Positions 47,551 through 60,300 of a DNA stretch of 64,000 nucleotides are shown here, piece by piece; positions within the stretch are counted from its first letter, which is position 1, and every line of letters begins with the position of its first letter. The DNA comes from Aptenodytes patagonicus (Eukaryota > Chordata > Aves > Sphenisciformes > Spheniscidae). Under the pieces are notes generated by a model. The model saw only the letters and a list, made by a program, of their open reading frames with translations, made no database searches and was not told where the DNA came from. The DNA is taken from the NCBI RefSeq assembly GCF_965638725.1, contig NC_134949.1, positions 121,519,794 to 121,583,793 of the forward strand. The letters run 5' to 3'. The translations under genes and the position numbers were made by a program.

Positions 47551-48392
47551 CTAGCGAGGAGCCTCCGCCGCTGAGCCCATATCCTTGTCCGCTTGTTCCG
47601 CAGATGAGGTAGCCTGGGATGTTAACTCTTCAACAGGTTTTACACCTGTAGGTTCAGACTCTCCCGCAGCAAGTTCTGAAACAATGTCTGCGTCTTCCAT
47701 TTTGCCGCTATGAGATTCATGGTTTTTGTCGCCATCTGCCCTGTCTGTCATCTCCGGTTTCTCCTTCCCTCGATTTTCTTCCTTGTCTCTGCGAGACTCC
47801 CTATCTCTAGAATCTCTCTCTCTGTCTCGATGGCCGCTGGACCGCCTGTTTCTGTCCTCCAAGTCTCTGTGTCTATCGCGCTCGGGGCTTCTTCTTCCCC
47901 AGTCTCGCCTGTCACGATTACCAAGTCGCTCGTGATCTCGGTCATCGTTGCGGTTACCGTAGCGCTCACGATCGTTTTCTACCCGATTTCCAAAAGATCT
48001 CCTTCCAAACCTTTCCTGGTCTCTGTTAGGTGTGAACGTCTGCCTGTCGTTCCTAAACTGCCTCCCATCTCTGTTATCCTCGGGTCCGCCTGGCCCCCCG
48101 CTTCCCGGCATCCCCCCAGGTCTCACAAAGTGACCCGGCGGCGGGAAGGGGGTTTTCATTCCGTGGGGGGGAGGCATCCCGAAGCCCCCTGGCCCCGGCG
48201 GGGGCCCTCTGTGCATCATGTGGGGGGGCATGTGTCGCGGTGGCATCAAGGGAAACCGCTGCAGAGGAGGCGGTGGCATTCCTGGCGGTCGCTGGAGTGG
48301 TATCAAACCAGGCCGGGCACCTAAGAGGCCAGTGGATGGAGTCTGCAACCCAACAACGGGGGCTGGCGGGGGTGGCGCAACTCCTTGAGTGC
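47551..48392 (-). CDS. SCAF4: SCAF4 terminal coding exon
   Basis: Encodes the last 280 residues, counting the split Gly, up to the stop TAG at 47553-47551. The first about 105 residues are Pro/Gly/Met-rich and almost free of charge. Residues about 130-215 form an Arg/Asp/Glu-rich mixed-charge domain with RD, RE and DR dipeptides. The last about 65 residues are acidic. Mixed-charge domains of this kind are typical of nuclear-speckle and transcription-coupled RNA factors. The acceptor is TTTGTTGCAG, preceded by a GT repeat in place of a pyrimidine tract. Confidence 0.95.
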
Positions 48393-51300
48393 CTGCAACA
48401 AACACACACACACACACACACAAAGTAAAAATCAGAGGCTGGCAGGAGGGAAAAAAAGGCATTTTCACAATTTCAAAAACGTCCTGAAATTATCTCACAA
48501 AACGAGTAACACCAAAATCGGCGCGGGGGGAAGAGAGCAGCCTGCAAAGCCTCCTGTGCTGGCTTACATACTGTAAAGAGAGCATCGTCTTTAAACGGAC
48601 GTTTGTGTCGCGCTAGAAGTAATTAGTATTGCAGTGGTAGTAACTAATCACTTATGCTAAAGGCTTCCTTCTGTGACGAAGCCATTGCCATTTTGCAGGT
48701 CAGAGCTCCTCCTGACCTCCAGCTCAGTATCTCGCTTCGTCAACTGGCTGCTGACGGAACGCCTTCCTAAGAGGTTATGCTTCCCAGGCTTCTCATTAAA
48801 GACACCTCACCTCCCCTAGTTAGCTTTAAAACATTTCTCCTCTACTACAAACACTGGGGAAATCGTATCTGGCCAAAAAGCTTGAGACTTGAACTGGTCC
48901 TCAACAAGATTTTGGACGTGCAGAAGGGGCGGCAGATACAGTAAGCTGTGAAGGGAGAGGTAAGGTCAGAACAGGGCTGGAGTAGGAGCAGGAAATCACA
49001 GAGTTTTCAATTTACCGTTCCAGAGAAAAGGGATACAACAAAGTTTAATTTTAGTAGAATAAACCTTGCAACGTAAACTAAAAGGAAATGCAACAGGCGA
49101 TTTCTGGATTTTTTTTTTTAAATACAATATTCCATCCTTCATAGCACATATCCAACACCAACTATTTTCCACCTTTATTCCTGGACTCTTGTTTTTAGCA
49201 TGGTCTTCGTAAGAGGTAAAAAAAATTAACTCTCAAAACGTACCGTTTGAGAAAGCTCAGCCCAAAGCTTGTTGACATCAACACAATGAGCCAAAACGAG
49301 CGAGGATTACCGAGCTCCAGATGAGGACTTCATACCAGTAAGCGTGCGCCAGCTTATCTCGTGTGCCTCCTTTTGTTTGAACTAGCAACGCTATTGTCTC
49401 ATGTTCTCTGTAGCCTTTACACTGGATCTATCTGCTCTTCCTGCTCACCAGCAGTTATTTACCTGACCATAAGCTCCGTATCTGAGAAAGCACGTGTTGG
49501 TTTTTAAACTCCCAGACTGAAATTTAAAGGAATCAACAGTTGCCAGCAGAACGACGACATATCTCTCCTAATCCATCCCGCGTTCCTCTAAATAATGTTT
49601 TATTTCCACATATATTAATAATAATGAAAGTTAAGAAGGCAGGCTACGTAAAATTTTCTAACTCCCGCCCTGGGTAAAACTAGAATGTGAAATAGCTATG
49701 TAAATTAATACTAGAATTAAATACTTGGCGGTGTCATCAGTGAAAACTGCACCTAGATTTCAGCTTAATGAGCACAGTGGAGCAGACACCCCAAATAACC
49801 TTCCACTCAGCTATCGTAGCTTCCTTCTTCTTCCATCTGATTTATTTAGCATTTCTATCCCAAACACGCCTGAGCCTTCTGAAGAACATACAGGTTGCCC
49901 TTTCATCACACTACTTCTTACGCTTAAGAACATCTCTAACAGAAACCTTTTTATCCGAGTGCTCTTTACGTTCGTATTAGAAGGAAATTGTATTTTGCCA
50001 GTCAGGAGAACTTGGGTAACAGAGATGGGAATATCCTTCCAGTCCATGGTATCATCTTACCTTCCCCTCCAAGCAGTCACTTTTAAGACACGGCTCGATA
50101 GGTCACACTCTTTCAAAGAAATGTTCCAGCAGCAACAGCATATTTTTTCCGTGGTTTTTTTTTTTTTTTTCCTTTTCAACTTTAAAATGCACAGCCCTCC
50201 CCCTCCTCCTCACCAGGGCTGTAAGTCACCTAGTTTAAACTCCTCCCGTGACTTAGTACTATGGATCTGACGAGACAGACATATGGCTAACGGTATCTTC
50301 CAAGAATGTTATTCTGCTGAATTCCGAGGTTTGGGGCTATTTTTGTTGATAAGTAAATTCTTCCAAAGAAGATTAAAAATAAGGCAGAAAAGAATAACTG
50401 AGATCTAAAGAGCTTGAAGAGGATAAGCACATGCTTCTGCTCTACAGCAGCAGAGTAGATGTGGGTTACAACAGCGTGAACGTGAGGTGAGTTGAGTTTT
50501 TTTAAATTTAACAAGTATGAGCAATTTAATTCCTCGACCTTATTTCTACACAAAATGCAGCACAGAAGCAGCATAATGGTATCTGAAACTCATTCTCTTT
50601 CAATCTGGACTGCATCAACAGGGTAGCTGAGCGCTTTTTCTTTCAAATCAGCCCACTCGAAGTTTGAGGCTGAAGTACGCTGTAGAAAGAACTATTAGTT
50701 TCCTCGCTGTGCTGACAAATCAGGCACCAATTAAAAATTTACTCTCAAAGAGCTGTCCAGAAACACATCCAAGTGTACTGAAAATGCTCAGTAAAATTAG
50801 TGGCAGAGCTTGCACGTGCAACGTCTAGGAAAATTTAAAGCCCTTTGTTGTCTTATATAGGGCAAGACAGTATGTAAAATTTAAAGTTTGTCAAACCCGC
50901 AAAGAAGTACCAGAGCTCCTACTCCTAGAGAAACAACAAAGTGATTTAATGACCATCTCGTACCTGTGCAGATGAGTGACGGAAGTTATCTGCCCCAGCC
51001 TGTATTTTATTCATTTGCTCGTAACCGCAAACATTTTTGTAGTAGCTAACCTCGTCTTCTTGCTTATGGGTATGAAATACAGCCACCCCTTTCACCGGCT
51101 GCTTATTCTGCATAACCTGGCTAAGACATGGCTTTTAATACTGGAGATATAATCCTCAGACCTTACACCTAATATATTACTCTGTTCAAATGTGTAAAAA
51201 TATAGATTGCTTTCATAACTTATTTTTAACTTTTACCAGTGACGCACAGTGAAGGGTCCTCAGACTTGTGCAGTGTTTACTATGAAGAACGCTGATGCAA

Positions 51301-54300
51301 GTGTACTAGGAAAACCCATCGCCAACCACGAGTGTTGTTTCAGAGGTGCAAGAACAACCACACAGTGTCAAAAGTTTCAATTTCATTTTACTCGTAAGGC
51401 AGCCCAAAATGCTATAGCTGTCCTGAAGAAGTGTCTTCTATCCAGAGAGGTCACAGGAGTCGTCCTTACTGTTTTTGATAAATTAGGTAAAAAGCCAGAT
51501 TTCCATGTCACTAATTCCATTTCCGATTACCTTCTCTTCTGGCTGGACAAATCCCATGTTCCCTTGTGGTAATTATCAGTGTTACAAATGCTAACAGAAC
51601 CGTAGCATTTGATTTTTCTTTCAACTGAACGCTGCTCAGTAAGTGCATTACAGTGTCTCTTATAATGCGTTAAATTACTTCTCAGCTGTGCTGTTACAAG
51701 AAAGCAAGCGGAGGAACGGTGTTTTCTGTATCTGACAGAGCAATCCTGCTTCAATACACCTCCGTTGCAGATCTGATGGAAATATATATATATGAGAACA
51801 AGAAGTCAAAAGCTTACGATTCCAGCAGAACGGGCTAAAGGCTTACACTTTGAGTTTGATGCTGATGTTCTGCAACATTTAGCACGTCGCATTAATTCTC
51901 CTATCACTCTCCAGTGGGGAACATTGCATCTTAAAACCAGAACATTAAATACTACCAGGAAAATCTTGAAAGAGGGACGATGTTGTAAGTCTTGTGTCTT
52001 TTTCTGGAGTTTGATAGAGAGTCCTTTAGACCAGGCCAAGACTGTAAAGGAAGAAGCCTAAACTTAAGAGCCTAAATATCGACTCACAGCTTAAAATGAC
52101 TTGCCATGAATACCAGCATTTTTCAGGGTAGTCAGTGTCACTGAAGCCAGTGGGAGCTTGCTCCTATTCGTGTAAGATGCTTAAACAAGGATGTAAGAGT
52201 CAAACTACGTTATGTGTACAGTGTTGGGTTACTGGCATTGAGACTTCTAAAATTCCTGCTTTATAAAACGTAAACACTAAACAGACCCAGGTCAAGGGAA
52301 TCATCAAGTCAAAACTGAATTCCATGAACGGTGCTTGAGAGTTCACGTTCCCTCACCTCTGAATTCTCCTTCAGTAGTAGCATGAAAGCAACAGTCATAT
52401 ATATATAATTAGCAAACATGCAGTGTTTGTTAGGCTTTTAAAACGGGCTATCACAAGAAATTTGGAAATGTATTAGGTTTATCACTGTTCATAGCCTGTA
52501 TTAATAAAAAGCTCATCCTTCCTGTGAAGAAAGTATCCACTTTATAATACAGTAATACTCTGATGAGCTCAGAGAATATTGTAGTCTGTCTTTTTTAATT
52601 TAATGCAGATAACAAAAAGACCATGTAGTTACTTAAGAACAAACCAGCAAGGGAGAAAAAAGTAATAATTCAGCATGCATTAACAGGAAATGAATACCAA
52701 GTTCGATGAGAACTACAGTATAATTGATCTTTGATAATATGTAATTATCATTGTAGGAATTTTGGTAAAAAGAGCACTAGACCAGAACCTACAAACTGCA
52801 ATATGGCGTATTTAATCAAGATAATAGATCACAGAATCTGGATATTCAAAACATAGCATCTGCAACAGCAGTTTATTACTGGTCCAAATTACAGCATTTG
52901 CTCAACACTAAGAACAAGTTGGCAAATCAAAAATGATTTAAAAGCCTGTCACTTTCTGCAATATGCACACGTAAAAGGAGTCTAAAAATATCTGCTTTGC
53001 AGATCATTTAAAAAATGACATATGAGCACACACTCACAAAACCAGTTACAGTCTGGATAATCTTGTTCAAATCAAGAACAAGAAGCTATAACAGCAGCGA
53101 ATATCATCAAGGATACAACTAAATCAACACAACCTGAGGGTGTTTTTTAGGAATAAGCACAAAAAAATTCAGACACAATGTCCATGAGGGATCACTCCTC
53201 TGAAGCACAAACATGTCTTTGTTGGAAGCGATGAAAGAATTACATTGGAGGAACGAATGAAATTAGTGGAGATGAAACAGAACGTAACTTACATTACTAA
53301 GAAAGCATATGAAATCTTACAATAATCAATTTAGAATTACTTTGTAACATATCTTCCATATAAAAACTGAACAGATAGATAGATAAGCTTCATTTTGAAG
53401 TTACAGAAATTAGAAAAGAGCTCCTGTGTTTGTACAGATTACATAAGGTGTTCTCAAGCAAGGTTAAGTTTAGATTTCTATGACAGTCTCTTCAGAGGAA
53501 TCTTCGTTCCTTGAATTCAGCCTGCTGAAGTAAGTTCTTCTATCCTGCCCAAATATCCGAAGAACATTTCTTCATTCTTCATGTTACACTACTCAAGCCC
53601 CTTCACCCCTATTTCCCCAAGCAGAGTCCTCATGACATACTTCATGATGCTGTCAAACAAATCTTTCTTCCACCTTCTTATCTCAGCTTGGAGAGCCACA
53701 TCATGGGAACGTTTAACGAGCAGTTTGAGGACTTCGTGAGAAACCAGTCACACGATCAGTCATCTATTCAAATTGCTAAACCATATACTTATGAACATGA
53801 GGTCCTTTAGCCTGAAGCATTTGATTTCCCTTGTCTGCGCTTTCCCATGGCTAACTGAGGGTGATGCTGTACCTACTCATCTGCTTCGTCCAGTTCATTT
53901 GCCTCTGACCTGTACAAGACTGTAGGTCAGACACTACGGCTACCTTCAAATTGTCAAGCCTGCAAGCACTTCTGGGCGCCGGGACCGGGATGCATATGTG
54001 GACTGCATCTCATGTCCGCACACGTGGTGAAACCCTGGCACACTCCATTTCCCATGCTTGGATTTCCCTAGGAGTGAAACCTGACACACAGAATAAAAAG
54101 GAAGGAATGACGATGCAGCCTGGCCAGCTCTTGAACTCAGAGGATGAGGAGGGCAAGACTTCAAGGGACACTTCTTTGCTATCTAGATCAGCATGAGGGG
54201 TGGAAAACATCACCTCTTTCATGTTTTCCTTCCAGCCTAAGGAGAGACCAGATCTGGACTCTCACACGCAGAGCTAAGCGCAATTGGTAAGTGAATCAAA

Positions 54301-57300
54301 GTGGTTCCAGGAAGACAGTTTCATTTGTGTTAACTTACTGAAAAGTTTTAAAAGCAAAGACAACGGATATTAATCTTTTACCTTTAAATCACGTCAAATA
54401 TTATAATCTGTTTCTTCTAGTTTTCTTGTATCTTATGTCAGATTGTGAACAGTCCCCCTTAACTCCGAAATGTCAGGATGGAAGGATTTTACGTAACTCC
54501 TTGATTATAAATAACTTCTTGAAATAAGACACTCATCAACATAAAATGCTATGGCTTAAGTAAACACACAGATCTCTCAGCTATTACTTCAGGACTACTC
54601 TGTAAGCTCACACACGCGATCTTATAAAAAGAAAAAGCTCTCCTATCCCCTTGTTGATGAGACTGAACATTGAGAAGTCACTCTGACCACATGGACAACC
54701 TTACCTGCCTCAACTATTCAGTAAACAAGTTAATAAAAACAAAGGCAAGTTCTTGATCTTCAGATTTATCAAATTCAGCTTCCTTGAATTTGTAAGAATA
54801 AAAAAAGCTACTGTCCAAGTAACTAATGTGGGTATGTAATTTACTTCACTCCCATCTTAATTCTGTAAAACCTTTTTCTTATGTGTATAGCGATACAGCA
54901 AACTGCAGAGTAACTTCATACATTCCAAAGGCTTGGAATAACAAGTTCATGTTATGCCGTACAAGACATAGCACCATGAAACTTCAAAAATCTGGTAATG
55001 CTGTATTACAATTACAAAAAGTGTAACTTCATCATTAAGATGTGAATGTCTTAAATGTATAGTCCAATAATCCTTATCACTACAAAATTCTCTCAATCTA
55101 TGGTGTCACCGCAGATTTTTTTTTTAAGCTTTTCTGTTTGCCAAGTGTCCAAGATACTCTGAAACAATTAGCTGCTGGTTTTGCATATCTGCTTTCATAG
55201 ATTTTAAAAAGCAGACTGATTTTCAGAGAGAAGCAGCTCTTTGCTTTTTGAAAAATGCCTTTTAAAAGGGTCTTACTTCGAGTTTCCAATGTGAAGGACC
55301 CAAAAATCACTAGTCACGGCTGGAAAATTTAGCCATCAAATCCAATGGAGCAGTAAGCTCTCAGGGAGACAAATCTTTGGGTTTTTTTCAGTGCACACTG
55401 TAAAGTTCTGGGCAGAAACACACTAAAACAAAATTATCTTTTTCATTCACTTGTTAGGCTCTCACGTAGAGGTCCAAAATCCCATAAATGTAATATTCTC
55501 ACTAAAATTTGTAGGAAACAAGTCTCTTGAGTATATTCTTGACACTGACCCACAAAAGGCCGTCCTAAAATAAGTATTTAGCAAACCTCTGTAACATTAA
55601 ACAGTATACACTCTCTTTAAAAATCTGACCAAGTTCATATCATGTTGTGAGAAGTAATTTATGTAAGATATCCAAAGTTAGCTTGGTTTTGCTAGTCAAA
55701 ATACCATTTTGTAATATTTAAATAAAGTAACATATTGTTAAAAAGGCTTCAAAACCTGTAATACTGCAGGGCTGAATAAAAGCTTTTGTTTTTTCATTTT
55801 ATTAAAATAATTTATTCCATACATAAAAAGTATACCATGTTTTCACAATTTAAAAAATACACTAAAAAAAATTACTGTTTCTCTCTAAGTTAATTTTATA
55901 CATGTAATAGTCAAGTCTAAAACACAGTTCACATGTCATACACATGCTTTGTTATAAGTTAATTTTCTATATGGTATAAACCTCAATTTGTTAGAAGTAG
56001 ACAGCATTTCGTTCTGTCCTGAATTTGTAACGTAAATGTTACGGCTTTTTTGTTTCTTCAGAAAACAGTTCTTCAATAATAAAAAAAATTTACTGCTCCT
56101 TCTGTGCAAAATCAAGCCTCTAAAAATGATTTAAAAGCCACAGAAGGCAGAAATTTCAGCAAGTTTAGAAAAAACTGCTTTACTTTCCCATGAACTGTAA
56201 GTCAGTAGCAAAATCATAATCATATTTTAAATTCAGGGAACAATAAACTGAAGAATATATACAAAAATGAACTTACCAAGAAGTGGAATAGCTTGGGTGA
56301 CAGGAGCAGGTACATTAGTAGGTGCTACAGGAGGTGGAACAGTCCCATATATTTTGGAACTATCGGTAGTTTCAGCATTCCCTCTGGATCCAGAAACCAC
56401 TGTTGGGATGGGATTTCCTACAGATGAATCTTTTGTAGTGTCTTCATTCACACCAGTTGCTGTAGCTAAGAAACAATGCATTGAGAGATTAAAAAAAAGT
56501 CAGCTTTTCTGCTTGCACGATACCTTCCTTCTACTGCCACTTGCCCAAGATTGAAACACTTACAATTTGGGATGTTCACTGCCGGAGTGTGAGGAACAGA
56601 TACTGGAGGAGTTATAGGTGGTGGTGGTCCAGGAGGAAGAAAGCCTATAAAAAAAAAGTATGTATTAACACTGAGTATCACTTTACCAAAACATACTTGT
56701 GCAGTTTATATGGCAGATGCTTTTATTTGCTATACGGTTAAAAAAAGGATTTAATATTCCTAAAAATAGATAAATATACCTGGGGGTAAATGCATTGGGT
56801 TGAAACCAGGTCGTAAAAATGGAGGCGGCGGCGGCGGTGGCACTCCAGGAGCAAATCCAGGAGGTGGGATTCCTAAAGGTGCTGTGAAAGCAGGTGGTTG
56901 GAGTGCACCAACCACAGGAGGACCTGATGGATGTGGTGGAACCTAAGAAAAAAGGAAAGGGAAAAATGTGTTACCTCAAGACTGAATGGACTATTTGTTG
57001 TTCAGCTGTGGACTGCTGTCTTCTGTGCCCTGTGCATCAAAACAAGAAAATTTAAGCTACCTTAAATTACTCTGCAACAAGCTGACTTACATAACTGTCT
57101 AATTAGCAGTCAAAGAACTCCTACAACTTAAAACATCAACATTGATCTTGTTTGCCTTTGTTCTTAAAGAAAAAAATTATTCTCTGTGGTAAATTGATAT
57201 TAATGCATGCTGGTAATTCATCTAAATATACCCTTTACACAGTAGCTGGAATTAATTTTACCATCCAGCATGATACACTATAATGCACACAACTTTGGAG

Positions 57301-60300
57301 CAATTAAAAACCTCTTCTTTTTTCTTTTTCGCTACCTGAGTTTGTATATTATATTAGAGTGACTATTGCTTATTTTTTAATTCTGATTTATATCAAGCTC
57401 TGAATGAAAACATTTAAATTAAGTTGGTCCTTAGGCTCCTATTTATGCGCTTATACAAAAACTACATTAAATGTGTGGGAATCAAAAGGAAAAAAGTTTA
57501 ATCAAAATACGCTCTGCATTTAAAATTGATTTATTAAAGCAAAGGAGAGCTCTGTACTCAAATGATCATAACTGACTCACCTCCATGACCATCAAAATTT
57601 CAGAACTACTACACCACGACCCTTCATAACTCATTTTTTATTTCTAGATTAAAGAAGGAAAAGCCTTTACTGTTTTATTCTCAGAACTGAAAGAAGTGGC
57701 ATTAAACCAAAGTAAGCTAAATATTCTCCTTAAACCTGGAGAAGATGCTAAAGCTGCCAAGCACCTGATACCACTTGAAACTTCTGTTCCAAGTTCTTTA
57801 CTAATGGCTAGGTTAGTGAGCTGAGGCACATTAAAACTTGTACTATTAGAATTTTAAAATCAATTAATTACAACAGGCTTTAATTCATTAGGCTTTAGTG
57901 TAGACCACCACTTTTTATTTTTAGTTTTAAACTGGTCATTTATTGGTTTATAATAACCTGCTGATTAGGCCTGGCCTGAAGTTAAGCTAACTGAGCAGGA
58001 TGTGAGAAACTACTGGATGTGGCACGAGCAATTGCCAGACGTGACAGATAACAGTGTGAGAAGCTGACAAACATTACAGACAGCACCATGAGGGATGGCT
58101 GGATTCCGCAGGTCGTTAAGGGGGTGTTAGGTGAACAACAGCCAAACTTCAGGAGAGAAGTAGAAAGGAGCACTGGGGACCTTCTAGGGACTAGGACCTT
58201 GCAAGGCTAACAGTGCACAGGTAAGCATATCTAGGCGTACCATATAAGGCCAAGACTACCTACATGAACATTAACTTTGAGTAACCCTAGAGGCGTTTCC
58301 ATTAATCACAGTTAAAGCTTTAGAAAAAGAGCTCCAAAACCACGGTACCTAATAGCCTCAGTAGGTCTTTTTGTTTGTTTTACAGGGCACTCCTTCAAAG
58401 AACAACAACTTACAAAATTAGCTAGACATAGCGACAGATTCTGTTGATCGCAGTAATGTTCTGTGAAGCAAGCGTTCACGTATAGAGTGTGTACGTAGCA
58501 GAAGGAATTGGGGGGGGGTATCAAGAAGGCAAAAAGGTTTAAAAAAGAGGGGAAACTTGGTAAGTGCTGTCAGTCCTTAAGTAGTTAAAAGCTGAGAAAA
58601 CTGTGGATGAAGCATGTGTACGCAATGGTTTCAGAAGGTATAATGCATAGTAAAGTATTATGATGGAGCCAGAATAGAAGTAACATCAAAGGAAGATGAT
58701 TTAGATACATATTAGAGGATATTCATACCTAATTATCCAAGCTTAACTGCTGTACTTCATTTTTTCTAAAAAGTTAACCATCTAATACGTAATTGTAAGT
58801 AACACATTAAAACCTTTCCTTTAAGCAGAAAGAAAAAAGGAAGGCGGTAAAAATCTGTGCATAAATGTCACAACATCTAATTTAAAATACAATTTGAAGT
58901 ATAAAGTTTCTCTGTTTGTTAAAGAGATGGAACCAATGGCTAATAAACATTGACAGATAACAAACACGGAGGACTGGTGAACAGTTTCAGAGCAATAGCT
59001 AATGAATTGGATAAAACAAAGTAACAAACATGCTACTGGCGAGACCCTTCATTAATGGGAAGACAAATATTGGGAAAACTTGGTATTTTATTAGCAACAC
59101 TGGAAACTGGAAAAACTAACTTCTCAATAACTGTAATGCAGACTGCCACGTGCATGTCAATGAACATGTATGGGGTATGGCCTGGGTCCAGGTACAACCA
59201 TTTCTTACTGCACACCTCCCAGACTGAGACTTGAAGGAGAATCATTGGCCCTGCAAACTAAAGGAGCACAGTCTACCTACAGTGCTCCAAGACAAGTAAA
59301 TATATATTTAAGCACACCTGCAGTCTCCAGCAGGAAGACTGCAAAGGAGGAGTCTGCCAGTTTCAATAGGAAGGGTATGGGATGGATATTGGACCAATGC
59401 ACAACTCCCACATCTAGTTATAGGGAGAAGGAGCACGTGGGATTGAGAAATACATCAGGAAATTTGGGAGGTACACACTCAACTTGGACTGTTTTCTGGC
59501 TGAAAACCCATTAAATGAAGAAAAGGGACTTTGGGTTGGATTGGGAAACTTACGGAAAGGGTGGCCACAGCAAACCCCCTGGACTTCAATGTATAACCCT
59601 GGCAAAGCCTGAGCCATGGTTCACTGTAAAAGAATGGCAGTTTTGGTAGGGTAACACCAAGCTTTGCCAGGAGAATGGAACACCAACTGCCCCAAACCTT
59701 GTCAACGAATGAGCAACACAAGTGATATCACAAGTGCTATTAACTGAAACTGACTCTCAATAACCAAGAAAGAGACTTAAGTTGATCTTGGACACTGCAA
59801 TATGACTTAAAAATAAACACAGACCTACCCTCAGAGCGGACCACTGAGGTGGATTACTCAGACCTGCAGGAGTGGGACCAGATTCAGCAACAGCTCAGAG
59901 ATCTGAATCTATAGGCAAGAAAAGGGCTCACTCCAGCGCACAACGCAACAGAATTATTCCACCTATCTTGCCAACAACCCAGGACCCTGCGGCTGAGAAG
60001 ATGCTGTGTGCGCTATTGAGGCCAAAGAACCAGACTTACCTATGAAGGCTATCACTCTTAGAAGGATGTTATCAATTTTAAGTGCCTTTACTATATAGAG
60101 GTTGCATTCATGGGTCAAGGTGATACTGGCAATAACAGGAGGTCAGTCTGCAGTTAGTTACACCGCTCACAGGTAATGTGTCCAGCAGAGCAGGGCTCCA
60201 TCCCTATGTGTCCAGCCCATGCAGGGGGGGTAGCACAGAAGGCCCGTTCAGGCTCTACCAGAGAAAGGAGTGATGCAGCTCCTTCCCATCCTACCTTTAA

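Larger units (their letters stand above)
48393..56276 (-). other. SCAF4: SCAF4 last intron, 7.9 kb, no nested gene recognised
   Basis: AT-rich intron with no CR1 recognised. It contains T16 at 50155-50170, TA repeats at 51782-51794 and GATA-type repeats at 53367-53383. Two plus-strand (antisense) open frames, 49725-50270 (181 codons) and 51249-51572 (107 codons), resemble no family I know. Two minus-strand AATAAA hexamers lie close to its 5' end (55811-55816 and 55798-55803). Confidence 0.6.

Noticed and set aside
47710..48324. Plus-strand 204-codon frame opposite the last SCAF4 exon
   Set aside because: It is the antisense shadow of the Arg/Asp/Glu-rich coding sequence.
59170..59514. 114-codon frame as a retroelement protein
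   Set aside because: No diagnostic motif is present and the frame is closed by stops on both sides; kept only as part of an unclassified insert.
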